From Paenibacillus woosongensis (lineage in GTDB: Bacteria > Bacillota > Bacilli > Paenibacillales > Paenibacillaceae): 64,000 nt of DNA. The notes under the pieces were generated by a model that worked only from the letters and a program-made list of their open reading frames with translations, made no database searches and was not told the origin of the DNA. Location of the stretch: assembly GCF_030122845.1 (NCBI RefSeq), contig NZ_CP126084.1:3906001-3970000 (forward strand), read 5' to 3'. Shown piece after piece: positions 52,036 to 60,760 of this stretch (the first letter of the stretch is position 1; every line of letters starts with the position of its first letter). The position numbers and the translations under genes were made by a program.

Positions 52036-53796
52036 CTAGGATTGATTAATCTGCCTTATGACATCCAATGGCACTTTTAACTTCCGCGACTCCGTCAGCA
52101 GCCCATTCATCTCCTGCTGTACATCTGTAATCTGTGTATAGCAATACCCGGCAATATAATCCGTATTTTGAATAGCTTGATGTATCCTTTTTAATCTTGC
52201 CACAAATGATTCTTCCGAGGATTCCTGGTGACCGTATCCCCAACCCGCCTCATTTTTAAAAGCTATGCCACCGAATTCGCTTACAATGATCGGCTGCCCG
52301 CTATAGGCATAACCGTCAGCAAAAGCGTACTTCCTCTTGTTAAAGGCAATTGCATTTCCGACGATTTTCTCTTTATCCTTATAACGCTGCTGGAACTCTT
52401 CCCCTGACTCTACATAATCATGAAGCGTTATGAGATCCGACACCGTATGCTCCCAGCCATCATTGGATATGACAAGCCGGTAAGGATCATAAGCTTTGGT
52501 GAGATGATAGATAGCCTCTGTGAAATGCTGCTGCTTCCTGTCCTTGGCAATTTGCATGATCCCCCAGGATTCATTAAATGGAACCCACACAACAATGCAT
52601 GGATGATTATAATACTGCCGCACCACTTCCATCCATTCGTTAGTGAATCTCTGTATCGCATTGTCGTTAAATTCAAACGTAGCTGCCATCTCCGACCATA
52701 CAAGCAGCCCCTTCACATCGCACCAATACAGAAAACGGGCATCCTCTACTTTCATATGCTTTCGAACGCTGTTGTAACCCATCTCCAGAATCGCATCGAT
52801 ATCTTGGATAATGGCTTCCTCCGAAGGCGGAGTAAGATGGCTCTCCGGCCAATAGCCCTGATCCAGAACAAGTCGCTGGTAGATCGGTTCGTTGTTAAGC
52901 AATACCTGTCCATCTTTCGTTGAAATCTTCCGCATGCCAAAATAAGAATAGACATGGTCGATCTTCTCACCCCCGCGGTACAATATAAATTCGACGTCAT
53001 ACAAGTTCGGATGGTCCGGCGTCCAGTAGCTCATCTTCCAGGGGCCGTTCACTTCATGAATCAGGTCAACCTCCAACTGGAGCCAGGCTCGATCCATCGC
53101 CAAGCCGGCTTTTTTAACCTGTTCCCCCTTCAAGCTGACGATCGTTTCCAGCCACATATCTCCGGCCGGCCAATCGCCGTTCATTTGATATTCGAACCTT
53201 ACCTTCCATGCGTCGACGTCCGGGGTTATTTTCACATTTTCGATATAAGCAGGCGCCACGTATTCCAGCCATACCGACTGCCAGATCCCCGTCGTCTGCA
53301 CATAGAAGCACTCGAAGCTATTCTGCTCCCAACGCTGCTTCCCCCGCGGCTGGGCGGCATCCATACTATCTTCCACCTTAACCGTCAAGCTATTGGCTTC
53401 TCCGTAAGTGATATAGGAGGTAATATCGAAGGAAAATGCGGAGTAACCTCCTTGGTGCTGTCCAACATACTCCCCATTCACCCAAACCCTGGCGATATAA
53501 TCAACGGCTTGGAAATGCAGTATGACTCGCTTACCCGTTTTCTCGGCTGGAATATCCAGCGCTCTATGGTACCATACATTAGAATGATGCTCTTCTTGGC
53601 CAATCCCGCTAGCTTTGGTTTCATAAGTAAAAGGAACAATAATTTGGCGATCCCCGCCGAACTGCTTTGGCCATCCCAAGCGCTCACCCATGTTTTCATC
53701 ATCGAATTCGAAGCTCCACTCGCCATTCAAATTAACCCAGTCCGTTCTTACGAATTGCGGTCTTGGATAATCCTTAATATACATCTGTGTTCCCAT
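52036..53796 (-). CDS. Glycoside hydrolase family 2 enzyme
   Basis: A 586-residue GH2 protein without signal peptide, so cytoplasmic. Order: sugar-binding jelly roll (about 1-185, GEWSFEFDDE and WVNGEYVGQHQGGYSAF), immunoglobulin-like domain (about 185-290) and TIM barrel (about 290-586). The acid/base is E409 in PFNESWG and the nucleophile E507 in IVSEFGG. It should cleave a beta-galactoside, beta-glucuronide or related terminal sugar; the exact one is not clear. It is last in an operon with a sugar ABC importer, so it likely acts on the imported oligosaccharide. Confidence 0.9.
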   Translation of the reverse strand: MGTQMYIKDYPRPQFVRTDWVNLNGEWSFEFDDENMGERLGWPKQFGGDRQIIVPFTYETKASGIGQEEHHSNVWYHRALDIPAEKTGKRVILHFQAVDYIARVWVNGEYVGQHQGGYSAFSFDITSYITYGEANSLTVKVEDSMDAAQPRGKQRWEQNSFECFYVQTTGIWQSVWLEYVAPAYIENVKITPDVDAWKVRFEYQMNGDWPAGDMWLETIVSLKGEQVKKAGLAMDRAWLQLEVDLIHEVNGPWKMSYWTPDHPNLYDVEFILYRGGEKIDHVYSYFGMRKISTKDGQVLLNNEPIYQRLVLDQGYWPESHLTPPSEEAIIQDIDAILEMGYNSVRKHMKVEDARFLYWCDVKGLLVWSEMAATFEFNDNAIQRFTNEWMEVVRQYYNHPCIVVWVPFNESWGIMQIAKDRKQQHFTEAIYHLTKAYDPYRLVISNDGWEHTVSDLITLHDYVESGEEFQQRYKDKEKIVGNAIAFNKRKYAFADGYAYSGQPIIVSEFGGIAFKNEAGWGYGHQESSEESFVARLKRIHQAIQNTDYIAGYCYTQITDVQQEMNGLLTESRKLKVPLDVIRQINQS

Positions 53797-53866
53797 TGTA
53801 TCTCATCTACTCCTTTATCCTATTTCTATCTCATGCTATGCCGTCTTAAGCAGTTGACTAAGGCAA

Positions 53867-54679
53867 TTACCCTTTAACCCCTGTCATCGATACACCCTGA
53901 ACGATATGCTTTTGCAGAAAAATATAAACAATCATCGTAGGAATAGCAGCGATCGCACTGGCTGCCATAATCGTATTCACATGCAGCACGTTATTCGATA
54001 GGAAGGTCGGCAAGCCTGTAGACAGCACCATGTTTTCTTCCGAATTAATCGCGATATACGGCCAGATGAAATTATTCCAGGACATAATGAAATAGAAAAT
54101 ACCAATTGCAATCATGGCTGAACGCGTTAGAGGCATATAGATCGACCACCATAAGCGGAAATCCCGCCCCCCGTCAATTTGCGCTGCTTCCATATAGTCC
54201 TTGGGCAGCCCATCCATAAATTGCTTAATCAAGATCAGTCCAAGCGGATTCGTCAGGCTGGGCAAAATAATGCCCCACATATTATCCAGCAAATCCATGC
54301 TTAAGACCGTCTCGTATAAAGGAATTAGCATCGCTTCCGTCGGTATCAACAGACCGGACACACATAAAATAAATAAAAAACCTTTGGATTTAAAATTTTT
54401 GCGTGAAAAAGCAAAGGCCCCTAACGAGCTAATGATCACGGTAATCAATGTGGTTACGGCTCCGATCACGAAGCTATTCCAGGTCCATCTCAAAATTTGC
54501 GATTCGACTAATACCTTGGCATAGTTTCTAATGGTTAAGTCCGAGAAGTCCGTCCACTCTGCCATCGTAATCGCGGATACGCCTTCGGGCTTGAAAGAAA
54601 CGACAAACATCCAAACTAGAGGAATTACAAATATGACTGCCAATATGACGGTTAAACTATAAATCGCTGCTCGCGCCAC
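53867..54679 (-). CDS. Sugar ABC transporter permease (MalG type)
   Basis: A 270-residue inner-membrane permease with six helices. The EAA loop is EAAQIDGGRDFRLWWSIYMPL, which docks the ATPase. It belongs to the carbohydrate uptake-1 family (MalG/LacG). It follows the first permease gene by 17 bases and precedes the GH2 gene. No ATP-binding subunit is encoded in the window. Confidence 0.92.
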   Translation of the reverse strand: MARAAIYSLTVILAVIFVIPLVWMFVVSFKPEGVSAITMAEWTDFSDLTIRNYAKVLVESQILRWTWNSFVIGAVTTLITVIISSLGAFAFSRKNFKSKGFLFILCVSGLLIPTEAMLIPLYETVLSMDLLDNMWGIILPSLTNPLGLILIKQFMDGLPKDYMEAAQIDGGRDFRLWWSIYMPLTRSAMIAIGIFYFIMSWNNFIWPYIAINSEENMVLSTGLPTFLSNNVLHVNTIMAASAIAAIPTMIVYIFLQKHIVQGVSMTGVKG

Positions 54680-54696
54680 CTCTATTCACTCTCCAT

Positions 54697-55599
54697 TTAC
54701 GACTCTTTTCTGTTCACAACCATGTATTGAACCGCGGCAATCAACAGCATAAAAATACAAAACAACGTCGATTGTGCGGCTGCAAGCCCGAACATATCCT
54801 TCTTGAATCCCGTCACATAGATATAACGGATGATCGTATTCGTCGTATCCCCGGGTCCGCCATTGGTCATAATCTGAACCTGCCCGAACAGCTTCAAGCC
54901 TGCGATGATTTGAAAAAAGATCTGCACCTTCATCACAGAAGATAAACCCGGAAGCGTAATGAACCGGAATTTATGTAACGAAGACGCGCCGTCAATATCA
55001 GCAGCCTCATAGAGCTCCTGGGATATTTCCTGCAGCCCTGCCAGGAACAATACCATGACAAAGCCGACCGTCCACCACACCGTTGCTATGACAATGGACC
55101 ACCATGCCGCTTTAGGATTGGTAAGCCAGTGAACTGAAGATAATCCTAGAGCCTCCAGGATGACATTCACGAGTCCATGCTTCGAATCAAACATTCGGAG
55201 CCAAATAAAGCTAATAACCGAAACGGAAAGTACATACGGCAGGAAGTAAACCGATCGGAACATCGTCTGAAACGGAATCTTGCGGTGAATCAACAGAGCC
55301 AGCAACAAACCAAGCGAAATAATGATCGGAACGACTAAAATGACAAAATACAGGCTGTTCCATAAATATTTATAAAAATCGCTGTTCGTCAATATTTTTA
55401 TATAATTATCGAAGCCCACATACTTCTCCATTCCCAGAATCGTCCAGGAATGAAGGCTAATATAAGCGCCTCTAAGCAATGGCCAAATATAGAAAACAAG
55501 AAGCGGAATTAAAAATGGGGCTAGAAATGCAATGGCTGAAAACTCATTTTTCAATTGCCTTTTCCACCCGCTTGCTGCTTGCTGAGCTTTCACGGTCAT
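54697..55599 (-). CDS. Sugar ABC transporter permease (MalF type)
   Basis: About 300 residues, six membrane helices after a basic cytoplasmic tail, with the EAA loop EAADIDGASSLHKFRFITLPG. It is the MalF/LacF-like partner of the next gene. The start is uncertain: ATG at 55599 touches GGAGGAGG, while GTG at 55593 has a better six-base spacing; readings from further upstream run into the intergenic region. Confidence 0.9.
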   Translation of the reverse strand: MTVKAQQAASGWKRQLKNEFSAIAFLAPFLIPLLVFYIWPLLRGAYISLHSWTILGMEKYVGFDNYIKILTNSDFYKYLWNSLYFVILVVPIIISLGLLLALLIHRKIPFQTMFRSVYFLPYVLSVSVISFIWLRMFDSKHGLVNVILEALGLSSVHWLTNPKAAWWSIVIATVWWTVGFVMVLFLAGLQEISQELYEAADIDGASSLHKFRFITLPGLSSVMKVQIFFQIIAGLKLFGQVQIMTNGGPGDTTNTIIRYIYVTGFKKDMFGLAAAQSTLFCIFMLLIAAVQYMVVNRKES

Positions 55600-55701
55600 C
55601 CTCCTCCAACGCGATGCGAAACTGTGAAACCAAGTCCGCTTGCAAGGTTTAAGGAATGAAACCGCATCATCAGACACGGTTTCATCTCATCCACCTTACT
55701 C

Positions 55702-57018
55702 TTAATTTTGAAGAATCTCGTTAATATCCTTCTCCATGCCCTTAACCCCATCTTCCGGCGTTATCGTTTTAAAAATAACGGCCTGAAGCACATCCTTCAC
55801 CACCGTATCGATCGCATTGTACCGATCCGTCTTCGGCGCGTGTTTTACCGTCTTTTGCGAGGCGACAAACTCTTCCCGATACGGAAGGTTCATGTAATCG
55901 TCGCTGGCAGTGACCGCCTTCGCTGCTGGAACATGCCCCGCCTGGGCCCAAATTTTCCCGCCTTCAAGCGTGAAATACTTCATAAATTTCATTGCAGCAA
56001 CCTGCTTCTCTTCTGTCACATATTCAGGAATAACCAAAGTATGGGAGGCTGCCCAATGCGTCTCGCTGCCGAAGATCGGAGGAATCGAGATGATGCCGAC
56101 ATTCAGGCCTTCTTCGCCGAGATGCCAGCCCGCTTCCCACACACCGCCAAACCAGGTCGCGGATTTCCCGCTATGGAATGTATCCCAAGGCGTCTTATCG
56201 TTAATATCGCTAAGACCTTGATCATAGAGATCCAAATAAAATTTCAGCACATCTATGGCTTTCTCATTGTTGATATCGGCTTGACTCAGATCATCCGTCA
56301 AAATACTGCCGCCAGCCTGATAATATAAATTGTAGAAGGGCTCATGAAAATACGGCGTATTCACACTAAACGGCGTTACCCCTGGAACCTTGCTCTTGAT
56401 CTCTGTCAAAAACTGCTTGAAGCCTTCCGGAGAAATCTCGCCAAACTGCGGCGTGCCATCCTCATTTAGCAGCCCGGCTTCCCCAAGCAAATCTTTATTG
56501 TAGTAGAACATGTGGAAATGAGTATCGATGGGAACGGCATAGGGATTTCCATCATAGCTGACGCTTTCCACGTTGCTATCCGTAATTTCGTTGAAATCAA
56601 AGCCGGCCTTCTCCGTCAGCTCGTTTAGCGCACTCAATTGACCCGCCTTAACAAAAGGCGCAAGCCGATCAGCATGAGCTACCGCTACATCCGGGCCTTT
56701 GCCGGAGGCCAGTGCTGTACCGAACTTGGCATAATACTCCCCCGATTCCAGCCGCAGCGTCTTGACCTTGACCTCTTGCTGGGAGGCATTAAAACCGTCC
56801 ACGATTTGATCGACAAAATCGCCTTCCCCGCCCCCAAATAGATTCCAAAACGTAATTTCAACCGGCCCGCTAGCCTCACTGCCGCCTGCACCGCTATTCG
56901 TCTCGGCCGCCTTTCCCGAGTTGGCCGGACTGCTTCCTTGGCTGGAGCAGCCTGCTACAATCAGTATGATCGCAAGCATCAAGAATAACATCGTCGTGAA
57001 CCTGTTCTTTCTAGCCAT
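55702..57018 (-). CDS. Sugar-binding lipoprotein of ABC transporter
   Basis: A 438-residue family 1 extracellular solute-binding protein. The lipoprotein signal ends in the lipobox IVAGCSS, followed by a Ser/Gly/Asn linker. The mature part begins VEITFWNLFGGGEGDFVDQIVDGFN and includes GKGPDVAVAHADRLAPF and KSATWFGGVWEAGWHL. It captures an oligosaccharide outside the cell for the two permeases that follow. The ATG at 57018 follows AAAGGGGAT. A candidate cre site and promoter lie upstream. Confidence 0.92.
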   Translation of the reverse strand: MARKNRFTTMLFLMLAIILIVAGCSSQGSSPANSGKAAETNSGAGGSEASGPVEITFWNLFGGGEGDFVDQIVDGFNASQQEVKVKTLRLESGEYYAKFGTALASGKGPDVAVAHADRLAPFVKAGQLSALNELTEKAGFDFNEITDSNVESVSYDGNPYAVPIDTHFHMFYYNKDLLGEAGLLNEDGTPQFGEISPEGFKQFLTEIKSKVPGVTPFSVNTPYFHEPFYNLYYQAGGSILTDDLSQADINNEKAIDVLKFYLDLYDQGLSDINDKTPWDTFHSGKSATWFGGVWEAGWHLGEEGLNVGIISIPPIFGSETHWAASHTLVIPEYVTEEKQVAAMKFMKYFTLEGGKIWAQAGHVPAAKAVTASDDYMNLPYREEFVASQKTVKHAPKTDRYNAIDTVVKDVLQAVIFKTITPEDGVKGMEKDINEILQN

Positions 57019-57074
57019 GGCGTATCCCCTTTTCTTGTATAGGTTTAGAACAGCTTCTTCTAACCCGCCTGTCA

Positions 57075-57088
57075 TGCAAGCGCATTCA
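57075..57088 (+). promoter_or_regulatory. Candidate cre site of the ABC-GH2 operon
   Basis: TGCAAGCGCATTCA matches 12 of 14 positions of the CcpA operator pattern TGWAANCGNTNWCA. It lies between the putative promoter and the binding-protein start. Confidence 0.45.
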
Positions 57089-57105
57089 TGCTGTTCTTGA
57101 TTTTC

Positions 57106-57133
57106 ATATTAGAATAAAGCGGCAGTCATTCAA
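57106..57133 (-). promoter_or_regulatory. Possible promoter of the ABC-GH2 operon
   Basis: Minus strand TTGAAT (57128-57133), 16 bases, TAATAT (57106-57111). Plausible but weak. Confidence 0.35.
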
Positions 57134-57248
57134 ACGGAATAAACCACGCAATCTATCGTAAAAAAATAAGGTTTTCATGGCACGAATCTTCAAACCCGGT
57201 CTCTCTGGTGCAATATTTCTCTCGATCCGTGTAAAATTTACAGATGAC

Positions 57249-58853
57249 TTATATGGACTTTATTCCATCCCTATATTCGCTTGGTGTTGCGCCTGTCATT
57301 TTTTTAAACAGTTTGGAGAAATACTTCGAGTCGGAAATGCCCACCAACATGCCGACCTCACTGCTCTTAAGATCGGTATTGCGGAGCAAGGCCTTGGCAC
57401 GCTCAAGCCGAACTTTGGTAATATAGTCGATGACCCCTTCGCCCATTTCTCGCTTAAACAAATTAGAGAAGTAATTTTTACTAAGATGAACATGCTGACT
57501 TAGCACTTGGAGCGACAGATCTTGATCATAGTTCTGCTCGATGTACTGAACAGCCTTCGCAATGCTTCCTTGATCACTTGAATAGACGGCCCGCATCTTT
57601 TGGATCAGTTCTTCATAGATCTCCACGAACCACGATATAATCTCCTCCAGCGTCTCAAGCTGTTTAATCTGGTCAAACAATTCCTTCTTCCGTTCATACA
57701 GCCATTCATGATCATGGGATAACTCCAAATACATATTGGTCAAATTCAGCAGCAGTTCAATGGATATGAGATGCACGCCTTCATAGTCGAGCCTGGCCTT
57801 CACATGATCAAAGGTATCGACAAGGTACTGCTGCATCGCTTCACGATCCAAAGAATACAAATAATCATTCAGCTTCTTGTTCATCACCGGAACCGGCTTC
57901 GCCGCAAAGTCAGTTTCATATACGAATTCTTGGCCAATCACGATGCCGCATCCGATAAACAGCTTGAGCCGATAGCGATGCTCTGCCTCTAAATAAGCAT
58001 CCCGGAGCTCATGCAAGGTATAGATCGGACTGCTTACTCCAAGGGTTACCGATAATCCTAATTCGTCAGAGATTCGGGAGATGACCCGTTGCGCCAATTC
58101 CCCTGCCGCATCAGCAGTGATACCTTTACACAGTACAGTCCACAGTCCCGTGCTTCCAGAGATCATTTCGTTATCCTCCGCACCCATGGAGCATATTTCC
58201 CTAGTTACTTCCATCCCCTTGGTGTGAAACATAATCATCTCCTCTTCCGAGTGATGACTTCTCAGTTTTTCCAAATCATCGATCCCGATATAGAGTAGGA
58301 TCAGAGGAGTCTTGCCGGGAGACAGGCCCGCTGCTAGCAGTTTCTCCTCGGTGACATGGGCCTCCGAAATCGTGCCGTGGGCCAGCCCCATTAACAATGC
58401 TTCTTTGGTAACGCGATCCTTATTCGATTCCTCGCGCGCCTGCTTATTCGGGGAATGACCAGCAGTCGATTGAGCCTCGTCCAGAACGGCCTTCAGATTC
58501 ATCATCACCTGCTCCAAATCCTTGGGCATAATATCCGACTTGATCAAGTAATCCGTAATCCCGAGACGTATGGCCTTTTGGGCATACTCAAAATCATCAA
58601 GACAAGTCAGCAAAATCAGTTTGACCTGCCGATCCAATGCCCTGACCTGACTGACAAACTCGATCCCATCCATCACAGGCATCTTGATATCGGATATGAC
58701 GACATCCGGCGCCAGCTCTTCGAAGGCCATCAGCCCCTCCGTGCCGTTGCTTGCTTCGCCAACTACATCAAACCCCATACTCTCCCAATCTATCATCGCT
58801 TTAATTCCATACCGGACGAAATGCTCATCGTCAACGATCAATACTTTATACAT
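57249..58853 (-). CDS. YesN-like response regulator with AraC DNA-binding domain
   Basis: A 534-residue regulator: receiver domain (1-125; acidic pocket D8-D9, phosphoacceptor D55 in VVISDIKMP, Lys in YLIKSD), a central linker of about 270 residues, and a C-terminal AraC double helix-turn-helix (about 430-530; SLQVLSQHVHLSKNYFSNLF and SSEVGMLVGISDSKYFSKLF). Partner of the histidine kinase encoded 13 bases upstream. In Paenibacillus and Bacillus such pairs switch on sugar ABC operons, so it most likely drives the adjacent transporter-GH2 operon and perhaps GH43. Confidence 0.93.
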   Translation of the reverse strand: MYKVLIVDDEHFVRYGIKAMIDWESMGFDVVGEASNGTEGLMAFEELAPDVVISDIKMPVMDGIEFVSQVRALDRQVKLILLTCLDDFEYAQKAIRLGITDYLIKSDIMPKDLEQVMMNLKAVLDEAQSTAGHSPNKQAREESNKDRVTKEALLMGLAHGTISEAHVTEEKLLAAGLSPGKTPLILLYIGIDDLEKLRSHHSEEEMIMFHTKGMEVTREICSMGAEDNEMISGSTGLWTVLCKGITADAAGELAQRVISRISDELGLSVTLGVSSPIYTLHELRDAYLEAEHRYRLKLFIGCGIVIGQEFVYETDFAAKPVPVMNKKLNDYLYSLDREAMQQYLVDTFDHVKARLDYEGVHLISIELLLNLTNMYLELSHDHEWLYERKKELFDQIKQLETLEEIISWFVEIYEELIQKMRAVYSSDQGSIAKAVQYIEQNYDQDLSLQVLSQHVHLSKNYFSNLFKREMGEGVIDYITKVRLERAKALLRNTDLKSSEVGMLVGISDSKYFSKLFKKMTGATPSEYRDGIKSI

Positions 58854-58866
58854 ATTGTCCCCCTGA

Positions 58867-60666
58867 CTACTCTAGTATTGGCAGCGTAATGACTACAACG
58901 GTTCCCTTTCCAGGCTTGCTGTTTATCGTAAGACCGTACTCTTGGCCGCAAATGAGCTTGATTCTTTCCTCTACATTAGAGAGACCCACCCCTAGGAAAA
59001 AAGCTCCCTTTGGCAAGTCATCCGCTTCCAGGCTGCCGAAATTGACCTCATCCTCGAAACCGAGTCCATTGTCTATAATTTCGAATAATAGATGCTTCCC
59101 CTCCTGCCTGCAGCGAATCGTGATCACCGCTCCCTGCGGCTGATCCGCAAATCCATGCAGCACCGCATTTTCCACTATCGGCTGCAGAATAACTTTGGGC
59201 GTTCGATACATCTTCACCTTGTCTTCAATCTCATAATTCACTTCAATCGGAGTTGTGGTGCGCAAATTTTGAATTCCCATATAACATTCGACATGCTCCA
59301 GCTCCTCGTGAACAAGAACCGTATCACTTCCTTTTCCGATACTGATATGCAGCAAACGGGATAATAACCGTGCCATCTCCGCCGTATTATTCGCTTTCTG
59401 AAATAGCGCCGTCCACTTGATCGCGTCCAATGTATTATAGAGAAAATGCGGGTTGATCTGCGCCTCCAGGGCTTTTACCTCGGCAATTCTTTTATTATTC
59501 TGCTCCTCGTACACCGCTTCCACCAATTCTTCAATTCTCCCCACCATATCATTAAAATGGTATTCTAAACTGCCGATTTCATCGATTCTGTCCTCGTTAA
59601 TGCGAATCCGTGTCGCTAGATTGCCGAGATGAACCTGCTTCATCGCCTTCACCATCGCTTTTAAAGGCTTGGAGACAGACGATGCCATGGCATAGGCCGT
59701 AATGATTGAGAACAAAACGCACAATATCATGATCATAGCGATTACTTTTATTACTTGATTCGAATCCTTATATAAACTGGACCGTTCTATAATATGTACA
59801 ACCTTCCAATCGTTGCTCTTTAGCTGCAGGTAGTTCACCATAACCTCTTTCCCTTTATACTTGGCCACGAAGCTGCCTTCCTTCACCCCGTCCTGAATAG
59901 CTGCCCCCGTGTCATTTTGAAAATATAGGTTCATCGGCGTCATGAGCATAGATTTATCCGCATGCGATAAAATAATTCCATTCTGATCGATCACGAAGCT
60001 TTCTGTAGAAAGCTCACTGTCTGTATTTTTACTTAAAATATCGCTTAGCATCTCTTCCCGGATATCGAGCACAACCACCATGCCCATTTGCCGGCCATCA
60101 TAAATGTTGAATACCTGCTTGGCCAGTGAGAAGACCAGCTCCTCATGATTGTCCGCCGTATCCGAATACTGTCCTAGTCTGGTGGGGAACCAGACATAAG
60201 AATTCCGCTCGGCCATCGTCCGCTCATAGAAATCAGCCCGATGTGCTTCAAGATCCTCCCAGCGAAAAATCCCCTTAATATACTGAGCATCCGTAATAAA
60301 CGAAATCGATTTGAACTCTGGAGAAACCGCCGTGAAGTAAGCCAGCTTGGTAGTCAGCGTGAGATGTTCCACAATGCTTTCATCACGCTGCTGCAGCTTA
60401 TCCAGCAAAGACATAACTTCCGTGTTCGTGATGACCTGCATCAGCATATCCTTGTACCCGGAGAAGCGGATATCGATATTTTCCCCTGTCTGTCTGATCA
60501 GCTGCTTTGAGGAGTCCGTCACTTTCTTGTCAATCGCGTCTTTTGTAATTGAATACGAGACCAGCCCCAATATAAACAAAGGGATTAATGTCATCGCCGT
60601 GAGCAGCAAAATCCATTTGTATTTAATGCTCGTTCGCAAATGCCGCCAGCCTTTGCCTAATCTCAT
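58867..60666 (-). CDS. YesM-like sensor histidine kinase
   Basis: About 599 residues: first membrane helix (about 15-38), extracellular dCache-type sensor (about 40-290), second helix (about 300-325), HAMP (about 325-375), then the LytS/YesM-type kinase with phospho-His H407 in NPHFLYNTLDAIKW and ATPase motifs NAVLHGF, DNGLGF and GVGLSNVEERI. It probably senses extracellular sugar, directly or through the binding protein. The start at 60666 is nine bases after AGGTGGAG; nearby ATGs at 60675 and 60672 touch the ribosome site. Confidence 0.93.
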   Translation of the reverse strand: MRLGKGWRHLRTSIKYKWILLLTAMTLIPLFILGLVSYSITKDAIDKKVTDSSKQLIRQTGENIDIRFSGYKDMLMQVITNTEVMSLLDKLQQRDESIVEHLTLTTKLAYFTAVSPEFKSISFITDAQYIKGIFRWEDLEAHRADFYERTMAERNSYVWFPTRLGQYSDTADNHEELVFSLAKQVFNIYDGRQMGMVVVLDIREEMLSDILSKNTDSELSTESFVIDQNGIILSHADKSMLMTPMNLYFQNDTGAAIQDGVKEGSFVAKYKGKEVMVNYLQLKSNDWKVVHIIERSSLYKDSNQVIKVIAMIMILCVLFSIITAYAMASSVSKPLKAMVKAMKQVHLGNLATRIRINEDRIDEIGSLEYHFNDMVGRIEELVEAVYEEQNNKRIAEVKALEAQINPHFLYNTLDAIKWTALFQKANNTAEMARLLSRLLHISIGKGSDTVLVHEELEHVECYMGIQNLRTTTPIEVNYEIEDKVKMYRTPKVILQPIVENAVLHGFADQPQGAVITIRCRQEGKHLLFEIIDNGLGFEDEVNFGSLEADDLPKGAFFLGVGLSNVEERIKLICGQEYGLTINSKPGKGTVVVITLPILE

Positions 60667-60760
60667 CGTCATCATCTCCACCTGCTTAGATACGAACAAA
60701 GAAAGACCCAGCCGCATGGCAGGATCCTTCTTCCACTATTTCTGAAGTATAGAACTATAA